Assembly (NCBI RefSeq): GCF_019633745.1
Contig: NZ_CP037968.1
Coordinates: 682,001 to 746,000 of the forward strand
Length of the DNA: 64,000 nt
From: Methanofollis formosanus
GTDB taxonomy: Archaea; Halobacteriota; Methanomicrobia; Methanomicrobiales; Methanofollaceae
Reading direction: 5' to 3'
The notes beneath the pieces are model-generated. The model did no database searches. It saw nothing but the letters and a program-made list of their open reading frames with translations, and was not told the DNA's origin. Both the position numbers and the translations under genes were made by a program. Positions 1 to 8,804 of the stretch are shown here, one piece after another. Numbering within the stretch: position 1 is the first letter of the stretch; the number at the start of each line of letters is the position of its first letter.

Positions 1-48
1 GAAGCCCTCGTCGCCCTCTTCGTCCTCTCGGCGCAGAAACAGGCGTAA
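1..48 (+). CDS. C-terminal end of an unidentified protein
   Basis: The first 48 bases read as an open frame (EALVALFVLSAQKQA then TAA) that enters from outside the window. The visible tail is hydrophobic, so the gene could encode a membrane protein, but 15 residues cannot identify it. It lies 39 bases before the first mcm gene on the same strand, so the two could be co-transcribed. Confidence 0.45.
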   Translation, partial: EALVALFVLSAQKQA

Positions 49-87
49 AGAGGTGCACGACCCACTCCCCCACCACCGAGGAGGTAC

Positions 88-2211
88 ATGGCAGACAGAG
101 AGTATGCAGACGTGACCGACGTCGTCGCCGACTGGGAGAAGTTCCTCAAGCGACAGTACAACAAGAAAGAGCGGGTCGAACTCGCCAAGGAGTTCCCGCA
201 CAAGCGGTCCCTCTACATCGACTACCGGAACCTCGAGGCCTTCGGGCGGCGGGGCCTGGCCCTCGCCGACCAGCTCGTCGAGAAGCCCGAGAAGGTGATG
301 GCCGACGTCAAGGACGCCCTGGTCAGACTCGGGATCATCGGGGAGAAGGACCGCCGGCGAGTCCATATCAGGTTCACCAACCTGACCAGGAAGACGAAGA
401 TCCGGGACATCAGGTCCAACCAGATCAACACCTTCGTCGCCGTCGAGGGGATCCTCAGGAAGACCACCGAGGTGAGGCCCAGGATCACCGCCGCGGTCTT
501 CAAGTGCCTGGAGTGCGGGACGATCACGCCCCCCTACCCGCAGAGTTATGGGAAATACCAGGAGCCCTTCCGGGTCTGCGCCCAGTGCCAGAAGAAGACG
601 CCCCTCGAACTCGTCCCCGAACACTCCACCTTCGTCGACGCCCAGAAACTCAGGATCCAGGAATCGCCTGAGGGCCTGCGGGGCGGCGAACAGCCCCAGA
701 CCATCGATATCGACGTCACCGACGACCTCACGGGCTCGTCGGCGCCCGGCGACCGCGTGGTGATCAACGGGATCCTCCGTTCGTTCCAGCGGGTGAACGG
801 CGGGACCAAGTCCACGCTCTTCGATATCTATGTCGAGTGCAACGCCATCGAGGTGGCCGAGAAGGAGTTCGAGGAGGTGAACATCTCAGAGGAGGACGAG
901 GCCGAGATCCATGAACTCTCGCAGGACGATAAGATCTACTCCAAGATCGCCCGCTCCATCGCCCCGACGATCTACGGCAACACCGACGTGAAGGAGGCGG
1001 TCGCCCTCCAGCTCTTCGGCGGGATCCCCAAGGAGATGCCTGACGGTTCGCACCTCCGCGGCGACATCCACATGCTCCTGGTCGGCGACCCGGGGATCGC
1101 CAAGTCCCAGCTCCTCCGCTATATCGTGCAGCTCTCCCCGCGCGGGATCTACACCTCCGGCAAGTCCTCCACCTCGGCCGGGCTGACGGCGACGGCGGTC
1201 AAAGACGAGTTCGGCGACGGCAGATGGACCCTTGAGGCCGGGGCACTGGTCCTCGCGGACATGGGTATGGCGGCCGTCGACGAACTGGACAAGATGGACA
1301 AAGAGGACCGGAGCGCGTTGCACGAGGCGATGGAACAGCAGACGGTATCCATCGCCAAGGCCGGGATCACCGCGACGTTGAAGTCGCGCTGCGCTCTGCT
1401 GGGTGCGGCGAACCCGAAGATGGGTCGCTTCGACGAGTACGCCCCCATCGCCGAGCAGATCAACATGCCGCCCTCCCTCCTCTCGCGTTTCGACCTCATC
1501 TTCATCATGACCGACAAACCCGACTCGGCGCGGGACATGGCCATCGCCGAGCACATCCTCAAATCCCACTCGGTCGGCGAACTGATCGAGAAGAAGAAGC
1601 GAATGCCGGTCGAAGGGGTGGACGACGCCTACATCGAGCAGCAGCTCAAACCGGTCACTCCCGACATCGACCCGCTCCTCTTCAGGAAGTACATCGCGTA
1701 CGCCAAGCGGACCTGTTTCCCGACGATCGTTCCCGAGGCGAAGGAGGCGCTGCGTGACTACTATCTCAAACTCAGGGACCTCGCCGACACCAACAAACCG
1801 GTGCCGGTGACGGCGCGACAGCTCGAAGCGCTGGTCAGACTGGGCGAGGCGAGCGCACGGATCCGGCTCTCCCAGACGGTCGACATCGAGGACGCCAAGC
1901 GCGTCATCAAGATCGTCGACACCTGCCTGCGGCAGGTGGCCTACGACGCCGAGTCCGGCACCTTCGACATCGACAAGTGGACGACCGGGATCTCGAAGCA
2001 GCAGCGCGACATCGTGCGGACGGTCAAGGAAGCGATCCGCGACCTCGGCGGCGAGGACGGGTCGGCACACCTCGAACAGGTGGTCGAGGAGATGCTCAAG
2101 CAGGGCTTCACGAAGGAGAAGATCGAGGCGGCGGTCAAGATGCTCAGGAACCAGGGCGAAGTGATCGAGACGCGGCCGGGAGTCGTGCGGTTGCTGGAGC
2201 GTGACTTCTGA
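88..2211 (+). CDS. mcm: MCM replicative helicase, copy 1
   Basis: ATP-dependent hexameric helicase that unwinds DNA at the replication fork. The 707-residue protein has the full archaeal MCM layout: an N-terminal DNA-binding region with a zinc site (Cys140, Cys143, Cys164, Cys167), an AAA+ core with Walker A GDPGIAKSQ at about 333-341, Walker B ending in DELDKM near 398-403 and arginine finger SRFDLIF near Arg467, and a C-terminal winged-helix-sized region. A strong ribosome site (GAGGAGG) lies about 6 bases before the ATG. Its stop overlaps the ATG of a second, complete mcm (TGATG), so the two are translationally coupled. Every catalytic motif is present, so this copy should be active. Confidence 0.97.
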   Translation: MADREYADVTDVVADWEKFLKRQYNKKERVELAKEFPHKRSLYIDYRNLEAFGRRGLALADQLVEKPEKVMADVKDALVRLGIIGEKDRRRVHIRFTNLTRKTKIRDIRSNQINTFVAVEGILRKTTEVRPRITAAVFKCLECGTITPPYPQSYGKYQEPFRVCAQCQKKTPLELVPEHSTFVDAQKLRIQESPEGLRGGEQPQTIDIDVTDDLTGSSAPGDRVVINGILRSFQRVNGGTKSTLFDIYVECNAIEVAEKEFEEVNISEEDEAEIHELSQDDKIYSKIARSIAPTIYGNTDVKEAVALQLFGGIPKEMPDGSHLRGDIHMLLVGDPGIAKSQLLRYIVQLSPRGIYTSGKSSTSAGLTATAVKDEFGDGRWTLEAGALVLADMGMAAVDELDKMDKEDRSALHEAMEQQTVSIAKAGITATLKSRCALLGAANPKMGRFDEYAPIAEQINMPPSLLSRFDLIFIMTDKPDSARDMAIAEHILKSHSVGELIEKKKRMPVEGVDDAYIEQQLKPVTPDIDPLLFRKYIAYAKRTCFPTIVPEAKEALRDYYLKLRDLADTNKPVPVTARQLEALVRLGEASARIRLSQTVDIEDAKRVIKIVDTCLRQVAYDAESGTFDIDKWTTGISKQQRDIVRTVKEAIRDLGGEDGSAHLEQVVEEMLKQGFTKEKIEAAVKMLRNQGEVIETRPGVVRLLERDF

Positions 2212-4304
2212 TGGCCGACGAGATCACCGACGTGGTCGGCGAGTGGGTCGCTTTCCTCTCCAGGTACTGCAAGCGAGAGGTCGCGGAGGTCGAGCGCGAG
2301 TTCCCGTTCAAGCGCTCGGTGTACATCGACTACCAGACCCTGCAGGCCTCGGGCGCTTCGGGCTTGCGTCTGGCCGACGAGGTGATCGAGAAACCGGGCA
2401 AGGCGATCGGGGACATCAGGGACGCCCTGCGCCAGATGACCGTCATCGACGAGGAGAAGGTCAGGAAGGTCAACATCCGCTTCCACCATATCGAGCGGGT
2501 CACCGGGATCAGGGACATCAGGGCCTTCCACATCAACCGCTTCGTCTCGGTCCAGGGGATCATCAGGAAGACCACCGACGTCCGTCCCAGGATCATCGAG
2601 GCCTTCTTCCAGTGTCCGGGGTGCGGGACCGAGACGCGGATCCGGCAGGGCCTCGGGCAATTCGAGGAGCCCGACGAGTGCGCGAACCCGGAGTGCCGGC
2701 GGAAAAAACTGAAGATGATCCCGGCGCGGTCGCGTTTCGTCGACTCGCAGAAGGTGCGGGTGCAGGAATCCCCCGAGGGGTTGCGCGGCGGCGAGCGCCC
2801 GCAGACCCTCGACGTCGAGGTGGCCGACGACCTCACCGGTGCGATCGCTCCCGGCGACCGGGTGGTCCTCAACGGCGTCCTCCGCTCGAAACAGCGGGTG
2901 AACTACGGGACGAAGTCCACGCTCTTCGACCTCTACCTGGAATGTTCCTCGGTGGAGTCGCCTGAGAAGGAGTTCGAGGAGGTGAACATCTCAGAGGAGG
3001 ACGAGGCGACGATCCGGGCGCTCTCAGAGGATCCGGAGTTGTACCAGAAGATCACCGCCTCGATCGCCCCGTCCATCTACGGGAACACCGAGGTGAAGGA
3101 GGCGATCGCCCTGCAACTCTTCGGCGGGGTGGCGAAAGACCTGCCCGATGGGTCGCGTCTGCGCGGCGACATCCACATGCTTCTCGTCGGCGACCCGGGG
3201 ATCGCGAAGTCGCAGATGCTCCGCTATGTCGTCAAACTCTCGCCGCGGGGGATCTATACCTCCGGCAAGTCCTCCACCTCCGCGGGATTGACGGCGACGG
3301 CGGTGAAGGACGACTTCGGCGACGGGAGTTGGACCCTGGAGGCCGGTGCCCTGGTCCTCGCCGACATGGGGGTCGCGGCCGTGGACGAGATGGACAAGAT
3401 GGCCAAGGAGGACCGCAGCGCCCTGCACGAGGCGATGGAGCAGCAGACGATCTCGGTGGCGAAGGCCGGGATCACGGCGACGCTCCGCTCGCGCTGTGCG
3501 CTCCTCGGCGCGGCCAACCCCAAACTCGGGCGGTTCGATGCTTACGCACCCATCGCCGAGCAGATCAACATGCCGCCCTCGCTCCTCTCCCGCTTCGACC
3601 TCATCTTCATCATGACCGACAAGCCCGACGAGAAGCGGGACTCGGCGATCGCCAACCACATCGTCTCGGCGCACCGGGTGGGCGAGTTGATCATGCAGCA
3701 GCAGACCGGCCCGGTCTCCCCCGACCACGCCGAACTTCTGGCCGCGGAGAGCGTCACCGTCGACCCGCCTATCCCGCCCGACGTACTCCGCAAATATGTC
3801 GCGTACTCGAAGCGGTACATCACCCCCCTCATCACCGACGAGGCGCGGGAGATCCTCATCGCCTACTATCTCAAACTCCGTCACCTGGCAGACGAGAACA
3901 AACCGGTGCCGGTGACGGCGCGGCAACTCGAAGCTCTGGTCCGCCTCGGCGAGGCGAGCGCACGCATCCGGCTCTCACGCACCGTCGAACCCGCGGACGC
4001 CGAGCGCGTCGTCAAGATCGTCGACCTCTGTCTCCGGCAGGTGGCCTACGACGCCGAGACCGGCACGCTGGACATCGACAAGTGGGCGAGCGGGATCACC
4101 AAGAAGAAACGCGACCTCATCCGCACGATCAAAGACACGATCAAAGAACTCAGCGGCGAGGACGGCACGGCCAGGACCGCCGAGGTGATCGAGGCCCTGG
4201 CCCGAGAAGGCTTCGACCGCGAGGACGTCGAGGAGCAACTGGAGAAGATGTTCCGCTTCGGCCAGGCGATGCAGCCGAGGCGGGGGATCGTGCGGTTGAT
4301 CTGA
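2211..4304 (+). CDS. mcm: MCM replicative helicase, copy 2 (tandem paralogue)
   Basis: Second full-length MCM of 697 residues, closely similar to copy 1 along its whole length. Zinc ligands are Cys135, Cys138, Cys157 and Cys162, with C-x4-C in the second pair where copy 1 has C-x2-C. Walker A (GDPGIAKSQ), Walker B (DEMDKM) and the SRFDLIF arginine finger are intact. The most different parts are the extreme N-terminus, the zinc loop, a linker after the arginine-finger region and the C-terminal winged helix. A shared A in TGATG couples it to copy 1, which favours equal expression and possibly a mixed hexamer; the mixed ring is inference. Confidence 0.96.
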   Translation: MADEITDVVGEWVAFLSRYCKREVAEVEREFPFKRSVYIDYQTLQASGASGLRLADEVIEKPGKAIGDIRDALRQMTVIDEEKVRKVNIRFHHIERVTGIRDIRAFHINRFVSVQGIIRKTTDVRPRIIEAFFQCPGCGTETRIRQGLGQFEEPDECANPECRRKKLKMIPARSRFVDSQKVRVQESPEGLRGGERPQTLDVEVADDLTGAIAPGDRVVLNGVLRSKQRVNYGTKSTLFDLYLECSSVESPEKEFEEVNISEEDEATIRALSEDPELYQKITASIAPSIYGNTEVKEAIALQLFGGVAKDLPDGSRLRGDIHMLLVGDPGIAKSQMLRYVVKLSPRGIYTSGKSSTSAGLTATAVKDDFGDGSWTLEAGALVLADMGVAAVDEMDKMAKEDRSALHEAMEQQTISVAKAGITATLRSRCALLGAANPKLGRFDAYAPIAEQINMPPSLLSRFDLIFIMTDKPDEKRDSAIANHIVSAHRVGELIMQQQTGPVSPDHAELLAAESVTVDPPIPPDVLRKYVAYSKRYITPLITDEAREILIAYYLKLRHLADENKPVPVTARQLEALVRLGEASARIRLSRTVEPADAERVVKIVDLCLRQVAYDAETGTLDIDKWASGITKKKRDLIRTIKDTIKELSGEDGTARTAEVIEALAREGFDREDVEEQLEKMFRFGQAMQPRRGIVRLI

Positions 4305-4311
4305 GGGACCA

Positions 4312-4328
4312 ATGGTTTCTTTTTTTTC
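4312..4328 (+). terminator. T-rich terminator after the mcm pair
   Basis: A run of T interrupted by single C residues starts a few bases after the second mcm stop and has no strong stem before it. This is the usual archaeal transcription termination signal. It abuts the left end of the first intergenic repeat. Confidence 0.6.
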
Positions 4329-4555
4329 GGCTCTGTAGAAAACATCCTCTTTTCATCACCTCAACCCCCCGGTGAACTGAATCCATCGCCTTCCTGCATG
4401 CTCACGTTTCGGGGGGAGAGGCTCCGAGACCCCCATGATAGGGCCGGGAAGGCGGAGAAATGGCCATGAAGATGGGGTTGCAGTCCCCCCCCTATCGTGG
4501 TGCGGGGGGACTCGGGGGGGCGGCCAGCCCCCCGGAGAGAGAGCAATCCAGATGA
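4329..4555. repeat. Intergenic repeat family, copy 1
   Basis: Begins with GGCTCTGTAGAAAACATCC, the same terminus as the copies at 21152 and, inverted, at 61273. The interior matches the 21152 copy in order: an ATCGCCTTCC stretch, a G/C-rich hairpin block, GGAGAAATGRCCATGAA, then GGGGTTGCAGTCC-like sequence. No matching right terminus is visible, so this copy is probably truncated. It contains no credible gene. Confidence 0.7.
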
Positions 4556-4629
4556 TTTCAACAAAGCCCTACAAAGCCTATTTTTTCCAATATGCAGAGA
4601 CTGAGCTCACAAGCCACATATACAAATAG

Positions 4630-4668
4630 ATTTATACAACCTGCCGTGGACGCCTGAACAGACGTCCA
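4630..4668 (+). promoter_or_regulatory. Likely TATA box and leader hairpin for the subtilase gene
   Basis: TTTATACAA at 4630-4638 follows an AT-rich tract and resembles an archaeal TATA box. Just downstream TGGACG (4647-4652) pairs with CGTCCA (4663-4668) around a 10-base loop. If transcription starts near 4660, the leader before the protease ATG is roughly 145 bases, long for an archaeon. The long leader is inferred. Confidence 0.4.
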
Positions 4669-4806
4669 ACAGGGGGTCGGGCATCTTTGATCGGTGTACA
4701 CGCTCGGCCCCTTGTGACTGCCTGGAAGGCCAATCGGGTTGTTGGTTTTCATCAGAGATGGCCGTTGCGATCCTCCGCCTTCCAGGAGAAATTGGGAGGA
4801 AATCAG

Positions 4807-6762
4807 ATGAACAAAAGGACTGGGATGTGGTCATTCTCCATACTCATGGCACTGTTGCTGGTGAGTATGGCGACGGGAGCAAGTGCAGATTCTCTTTCTG
4901 AATATTCAGACGAAAACCGGATTTTCGAAGAAAAAGCCCTTAAAGTGGTTTCTGAAAGGAATAATATTCCTATAGAACAACTGGAGATCCGTCATTCGGC
5001 AGTAGCGCAGTATCCTCTCACGGGTGAGATAATACACTCATATAAAGTGCGGGATACGCAATCAGAGGAGTATTATCCAGTCAGTATAGATGAAAAGCAG
5101 AATGTCGTGGATGTCGATCGAGTTGCAGAAACAGAGCAAGCAGAGTATGCGGATCGATATGGAAAGTTCTCTCCAGATCTATACAAAAAACTCCAGAAAG
5201 CAGACCCGGATGAGAACATATCCATATGGATCTGGATGACCGAGCCAGAAAACATGCCTGAGATCGAAAAGGACGCGAGTGACAAAAAACAAGAGGAATC
5301 GCGCGAGTCCCGAACACAGATGTATCTCTCGCATGAAAAGCCGGTGATCGATCTTCTCAGGGCAGAAGGGATCGAGATCACCTATGCCAGCAAACTCTCT
5401 CCGTCGATATTTGCCGACCTGCCTCCTGATATGATACTCGAACTGAGCACAAGATCCGATGTCGTATCGATCGCCCTTTCAGGGTCGGGTAAAGTTGAAC
5501 TGAATTCTGCGGCACCGTCGGTGAAGGCACCTGATGTCTGGAATCGGGGGATCACAGGATCGGGGGTCCAAATTGCAGTTATTGAAGATCAAGGCATTGC
5601 ATTTACAAATCCATATTTAGCCGAAGGAAGTTATTACGATCCTCCAGAATCAACTTCAGATTTGAGTGATCATGCAACCTGGGTTGCTGGCATCATTGCA
5701 AGCACCCACCAGTCATATCGGGGTATTGCAAACGGCTGTCCCGCTCTCATGAGTGCAAACGCAGGAGATGAATTTACGGACAGCGATATCATTACAGCGA
5801 CAGAGTGGGCGATTGCAAACGGGGCAGATATCCTTTCATGTAGTTTTATGTGGCCGTGGAGCATCAACGATCCTCCGGAAGAACTCCATACCCTCCACAT
5901 GAACCAGATGGACCGGTATTATGATCATGTCGTCTATTATGATCATAAGACTGTCGTCAAATCTGCGGGTAATCTCGGAAGCACTGGTGGAAACATCACA
6001 AGTCCGGGACTCGCGTATAATGTGATAACTGTCGGGGCATACGACGATCACGACTCTGCAACATGGTCAGACGATGCTGTGACATACTATTCAAGTTTCA
6101 AAGATCCGATATCAAGTCATGGCGACAGGGAAAAACCCGAAGTTGTTGCACCAAGCGGAATCGACGATGAAATCAGTATGTTCTCAACATCGAGATCGAA
6201 TCCATGGATATCCGATGCAGGCGCCGGAACCAGTTTTGCCGCACCAGTCGTTTCCGGTGAAGCAGCGCTTCTCATAGACCGAGTCGATTGGCTCGAAAAC
6301 TACCCTGAATCCGTCAAAGCTGCCATCATGGCGTCTGCGATCAACAACCTCGAAGGAGAAAGTAGATTAAGTGATAGAGACGGAGCAGGCGGAGTCGACT
6401 GCTCGATAGCTGATGATATTGCAGGGGACAATCACGTTTTCCACGAAACGCTACTCTATTTTGACTTCCCAAAAGTTTATGAGATCTACGCATCAAGAGG
6501 ACAGGTGATCCGTGCTGTCCTTTGTTGGAACTCGCATCCCAATGATAATCATCCTCCGTCAAGCGATCCACTACGATCTGACCTGGACCTCACAGTTTAC
6601 GATCCTGACAGTAATTTAATTACAGATTCGGTTAGCTTCGACAATAGTTATGAGATCGTCGAATTCACAGCACCAGTCAGTGGAACATATACGATACAGG
6701 TAGATCGGAGTGATCTGGACGATGATTTTGAACGGATCGGCTTTGCATACTGTTATGCATGA
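4807..6762 (+). CDS. Secreted subtilisin-like serine protease (S8 family)
   Basis: Exported peptidase of 651 residues. The start is placed at the ATG after GGGAGGAAATCAG, because this yields a clean signal peptide (about residues 1-27); an upstream in-frame start would bury it. A propeptide-like region follows to about 230. The S8 catalytic residues are all visible: Asp261 in AVIEDQG, His289 in SDHATWVAG, Asn389 in SAGNLG, and Ser476 in GAGTSFAAP. The last 80 residues form a beta-rich C-terminal module with a PPC-like pattern (DLDLTVYDPD ... GTYTIQV). Its codons are clearly AT-richer than those of the mcm genes before it, which suggests a different history. Confidence 0.9.
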   Translation: MNKRTGMWSFSILMALLLVSMATGASADSLSEYSDENRIFEEKALKVVSERNNIPIEQLEIRHSAVAQYPLTGEIIHSYKVRDTQSEEYYPVSIDEKQNVVDVDRVAETEQAEYADRYGKFSPDLYKKLQKADPDENISIWIWMTEPENMPEIEKDASDKKQEESRESRTQMYLSHEKPVIDLLRAEGIEITYASKLSPSIFADLPPDMILELSTRSDVVSIALSGSGKVELNSAAPSVKAPDVWNRGITGSGVQIAVIEDQGIAFTNPYLAEGSYYDPPESTSDLSDHATWVAGIIASTHQSYRGIANGCPALMSANAGDEFTDSDIITATEWAIANGADILSCSFMWPWSINDPPEELHTLHMNQMDRYYDHVVYYDHKTVVKSAGNLGSTGGNITSPGLAYNVITVGAYDDHDSATWSDDAVTYYSSFKDPISSHGDREKPEVVAPSGIDDEISMFSTSRSNPWISDAGAGTSFAAPVVSGEAALLIDRVDWLENYPESVKAAIMASAINNLEGESRLSDRDGAGGVDCSIADDIAGDNHVFHETLLYFDFPKVYEIYASRGQVIRAVLCWNSHPNDNHPPSSDPLRSDLDLTVYDPDSNLITDSVSFDNSYEIVEFTAPVSGTYTIQVDRSDLDDDFERIGFAYCYA

Positions 6763-6773
6763 GATTATCAACC

Positions 6774-6780
6774 TTTTTTT
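6774..6780 (+). terminator. Poly-T terminator after the subtilase
   Basis: Seven consecutive T residues lie just past the subtilase stop codon, ahead of the next gene's ribosome site (GAGGTGAAACAATG). This fits archaeal intrinsic termination, although partial read-through into the lipoprotein gene is possible. Confidence 0.5.
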
Positions 6781-6812
6781 AGCTGCAGGAATTCATTCGA
6801 TGAGGTGAAACA

Positions 6813-7754
6813 ATGAAAAAAATTTTGCCGGCACTCATGCTGACTATCATTGCGGTAGTCATTGCGGGTTGTATGAATGCAGATATTCCACCTCCAGCAA
6901 ATATTTCCACAACCCCCTCTCCCTCTCTTGATACTCCTCTGTCTCCTACACCCACACTCCACGATGATCGTGGCGTCAGGGTGTTCACCGATCATGGGTC
7001 ATACTATATCGGCGGCATCGTGACCTTCGGGATCGAGAACAACGGACATGAAAAAATCGAGTTCCTGTTCGGTGCCCCGATCTCCACCCAGATAAAACAG
7101 AACGGCACCTGGATCAGTTTCAGGGCATTTGGCGTGAATATGGGGCCGACAGAAAATATCTGGTCTGTTCATCCCGGCGAAACGAAAACGTTCATGTGGG
7201 ATACCAGTAAAGGCTGCCGGATCGCCGACAAAAAGATGACAACCCCACCCCCTGGTCAGTACAGAATCGTCTTTCACGGGGGTTTTGCATCCGATGAGTT
7301 CACCCTCATGGAGAGGCCAGAAGGCGAACCTGCGATGTACAACATATCCACCTTCTCAGACGGTTCCCACCTGGAGATCGTCACCGATGAAACATCGTAC
7401 TCTGCCGGCGACGTCGTTACGTTCCAGGTCATAAACAATGGTGCTGAAGAAAGTCGTTTTCCTTCAAACACTCCCCTCGAGATCCAGACGAAAACAAACG
7501 GCAACTGGACCCCTGCCGAAATTCTCCCCTGCACAGACTATCATATACTGTCTAATGGCTGGAATCTTCAACCAGGTGAGACGGAAACCTACTGGTGGGA
7601 CACCGGCGGCACAAAATGCGAATCCTGGTTCGAGGAGAACATGACCGCACCTCCGGGGATATACCGGATCGTCCTCAGATTCGGCACTTACAAAGGCCCC
7701 ATCGAGTTCGTATCCGGGGAGTTCACCATTCAAGAGATCCGAAGAGGAGCATGA
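6813..7754 (+). CDS. Lipoprotein with two tandem beta-sandwich modules
   Basis: Exported lipoprotein of 313 residues. The signal segment ends in AGC, making Cys20 the likely lipidated residue, followed by a Pro/Thr/Ser spacer (about 25-50). Two copies of one module follow, at about 55-165 and 186-305. Each has a TD.xSYxxGxxVTFxxxNNG opening, QTKTNGxW-like middle, PGETxTxxWDT, and PPGxYRIV near the end, resembling immunoglobulin-like intracellular proteinase inhibitor (BsuPI-type) modules. It sits directly after the secreted subtilase, so a role in restraining or binding a protease is possible but unproven. SD is GAGGTGA, 6 bases before the ATG. Confidence 0.75.
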   Translation: MKKILPALMLTIIAVVIAGCMNADIPPPANISTTPSPSLDTPLSPTPTLHDDRGVRVFTDHGSYYIGGIVTFGIENNGHEKIEFLFGAPISTQIKQNGTWISFRAFGVNMGPTENIWSVHPGETKTFMWDTSKGCRIADKKMTTPPPGQYRIVFHGGFASDEFTLMERPEGEPAMYNISTFSDGSHLEIVTDETSYSAGDVVTFQVINNGAEESRFPSNTPLEIQTKTNGNWTPAEILPCTDYHILSNGWNLQPGETETYWWDTGGTKCESWFEENMTAPPGIYRIVLRFGTYKGPIEFVSGEFTIQEIRRGA

Positions 7755-7772
7755 GGGGAGGACAGAGGAGAA

Positions 7773-8342
7773 ATGCGAAACTTATCACTTTTACTCCTCT
7801 TTCTCGTTCTGATCTCGGCCATAGGGTGCTGTGTCGAGGAGGAGACCGAGAAGATCTCCGCCCCCGCAACCACCTCCAACCCGGCATCGACAGCGAAGGA
7901 ACAGTACGGCATCGACCTCTCCACGATTCCCGTCGACACCCCCGAACTCATCACGACGAACGGATCCTCTATCGCCGCGATCGCGCTTCAGGATAAAAGG
8001 GCACAGGAACTGATCAGGCGCGGTGGGATCCCGGAAAAAATTGCGGTGATATTCCATTCGTGTCCGCGAGATGATCCGTACTGTGATCGAGATCCGAAAC
8101 TCTTCATCAGGTACCGGGACATCCTCTTCGCCTTCATCGTCGATGAAGAGGCTGGCGAAGTGCGAGGCGGAGGTGCACAGGTACCGAATTCTCCTGATCA
8201 AAACAAACCCTCCCCGACCTATTATAAAATCAGGGATGTTTCCAACCGTACCGATTCCGTCTATCTGGGCGATACCCTGATGATGAAATATAATGACACG
8301 TCGTTCCTCTTCTTCAACGAATCATTTGAGCGGGGAGCATGA
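7773..8342 (+). CDS. Small lipoprotein of unknown function
   Basis: Protein of 189 residues with a hydrophobic signal segment ending in IGCC, so Cys19 or Cys20 is the probable lipid anchor. The mature part has a Thr/Pro-rich spacer and then a mixed domain with Cys-containing HSCPRDDPYCDRD at about 96-108. I recognise no family. It starts 18 bases after the preceding lipoprotein stop with GAGGACAGAGGAG upstream, so the two are probably one operon of surface lipoproteins. Confidence 0.65.
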   Translation: MRNLSLLLLFLVLISAIGCCVEEETEKISAPATTSNPASTAKEQYGIDLSTIPVDTPELITTNGSSIAAIALQDKRAQELIRRGGIPEKIAVIFHSCPRDDPYCDRDPKLFIRYRDILFAFIVDEEAGEVRGGGAQVPNSPDQNKPSPTYYKIRDVSNRTDSVYLGDTLMMKYNDTSFLFFNESFERGA

Positions 8343-8410
8343 ACCGAAGAGACGGCATGGGGAAAAATTCGTTCGCCATTTTTCTGGTGCTTGCCGTCCT
8401 GCGGTGAGCA

Positions 8411-8420
8411 TCTATATATA
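8411..8420 (+). promoter_or_regulatory. TATA box for the MNT-domain gene
   Basis: TCTATATATA lies about 31-40 bases before the GTG at 8451, the expected distance for a short-leader or leaderless archaeal transcript. It decides the start of the next gene, because the in-frame TTG at 8391 lies upstream of this box. Confidence 0.5.
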
Positions 8421-8450
8421 CTCCAATCTCCCAGATCCTCTCGATTAGAC

Positions 8451-8759
8451 GTGGCCATTCACCTCCAGACCGACGATCTCAGACGATTGCAGGAGCGGTC
8501 GGCCCGGATCAGAGATAACTTCGGGGTGAAGCGGATCGGGATCTTCGGCTCTGTTGCCAGAGGGGAGGAGACTCCAACGAGTGATATCGACATCCTCGTC
8601 GAATTCTCGGAAGGGAAGGCTACGTTCCGGAACTTCATGGCCCTCATCACCTACCTCGAAGACCTCTTCGGCCGGAGGGTGGACCTGATCACCACCGGCG
8701 GGATCGACCCCTACCTCAGGCCGTACATCGAAGGCGAGGTGATCTGGTGTGAAGCGTGA
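8451..8759 (+). CDS. MNT-type minimal nucleotidyltransferase (antitoxin-like)
   Basis: About 102 residues from GTG 8451, chosen because a TATA box lies just upstream. It carries the nucleotidyltransferase signature GSVARGEETPTSDIDILVEF, with GS at about 33-34 and catalytic-site Asp45 and Asp47. Proteins of this size normally pair with a HEPN/DUF86 (HepT) toxin and act as antitoxins that adenylylate the toxin (MntA family knowledge). The partner frame begins right at this stop codon but keeps only a few toxin-like residues. The antitoxin therefore appears orphaned. Confidence 0.8.
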   Translation: MAIHLQTDDLRRLQERSARIRDNFGVKRIGIFGSVARGEETPTSDIDILVEFSEGKATFRNFMALITYLEDLFGRRVDLITTGGIDPYLRPYIEGEVIWCEA

Positions 8760-8775
8760 AGAGGTCTATCTCACC
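8749..8775 (+). pseudogene. Remnant of a HEPN/DUF86 (HepT-like) toxin gene
   Basis: Starting at GTG 8749, overlapping the MNT stop, the frame reads VKREEVYLT. This matches the usual opening of DUF86/HepT proteins (MKRE-x-YL). The similarity then stops and the frame becomes hydrophobic and Pro-rich without family features. A 329-bp element with inverted ends starts 30 bases later. The rest of the toxin is absent after that element, where the next gene's 3' end begins. Calling it hepT rests on position plus about eight residues, so it is inference. Confidence 0.45.
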
Positions 8776-8804
8776 ATGCCGCCGAGCATATACCCCTTCG
8801 TCCT

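Noticed and set aside
886-2070. 394-residue open frame on the minus strand opposite the first mcm gene
   Set aside because: It is a GC-driven shadow of a certain gene: Arg/Gly/Asp/His-rich composition, no ribosome site and no family motif.
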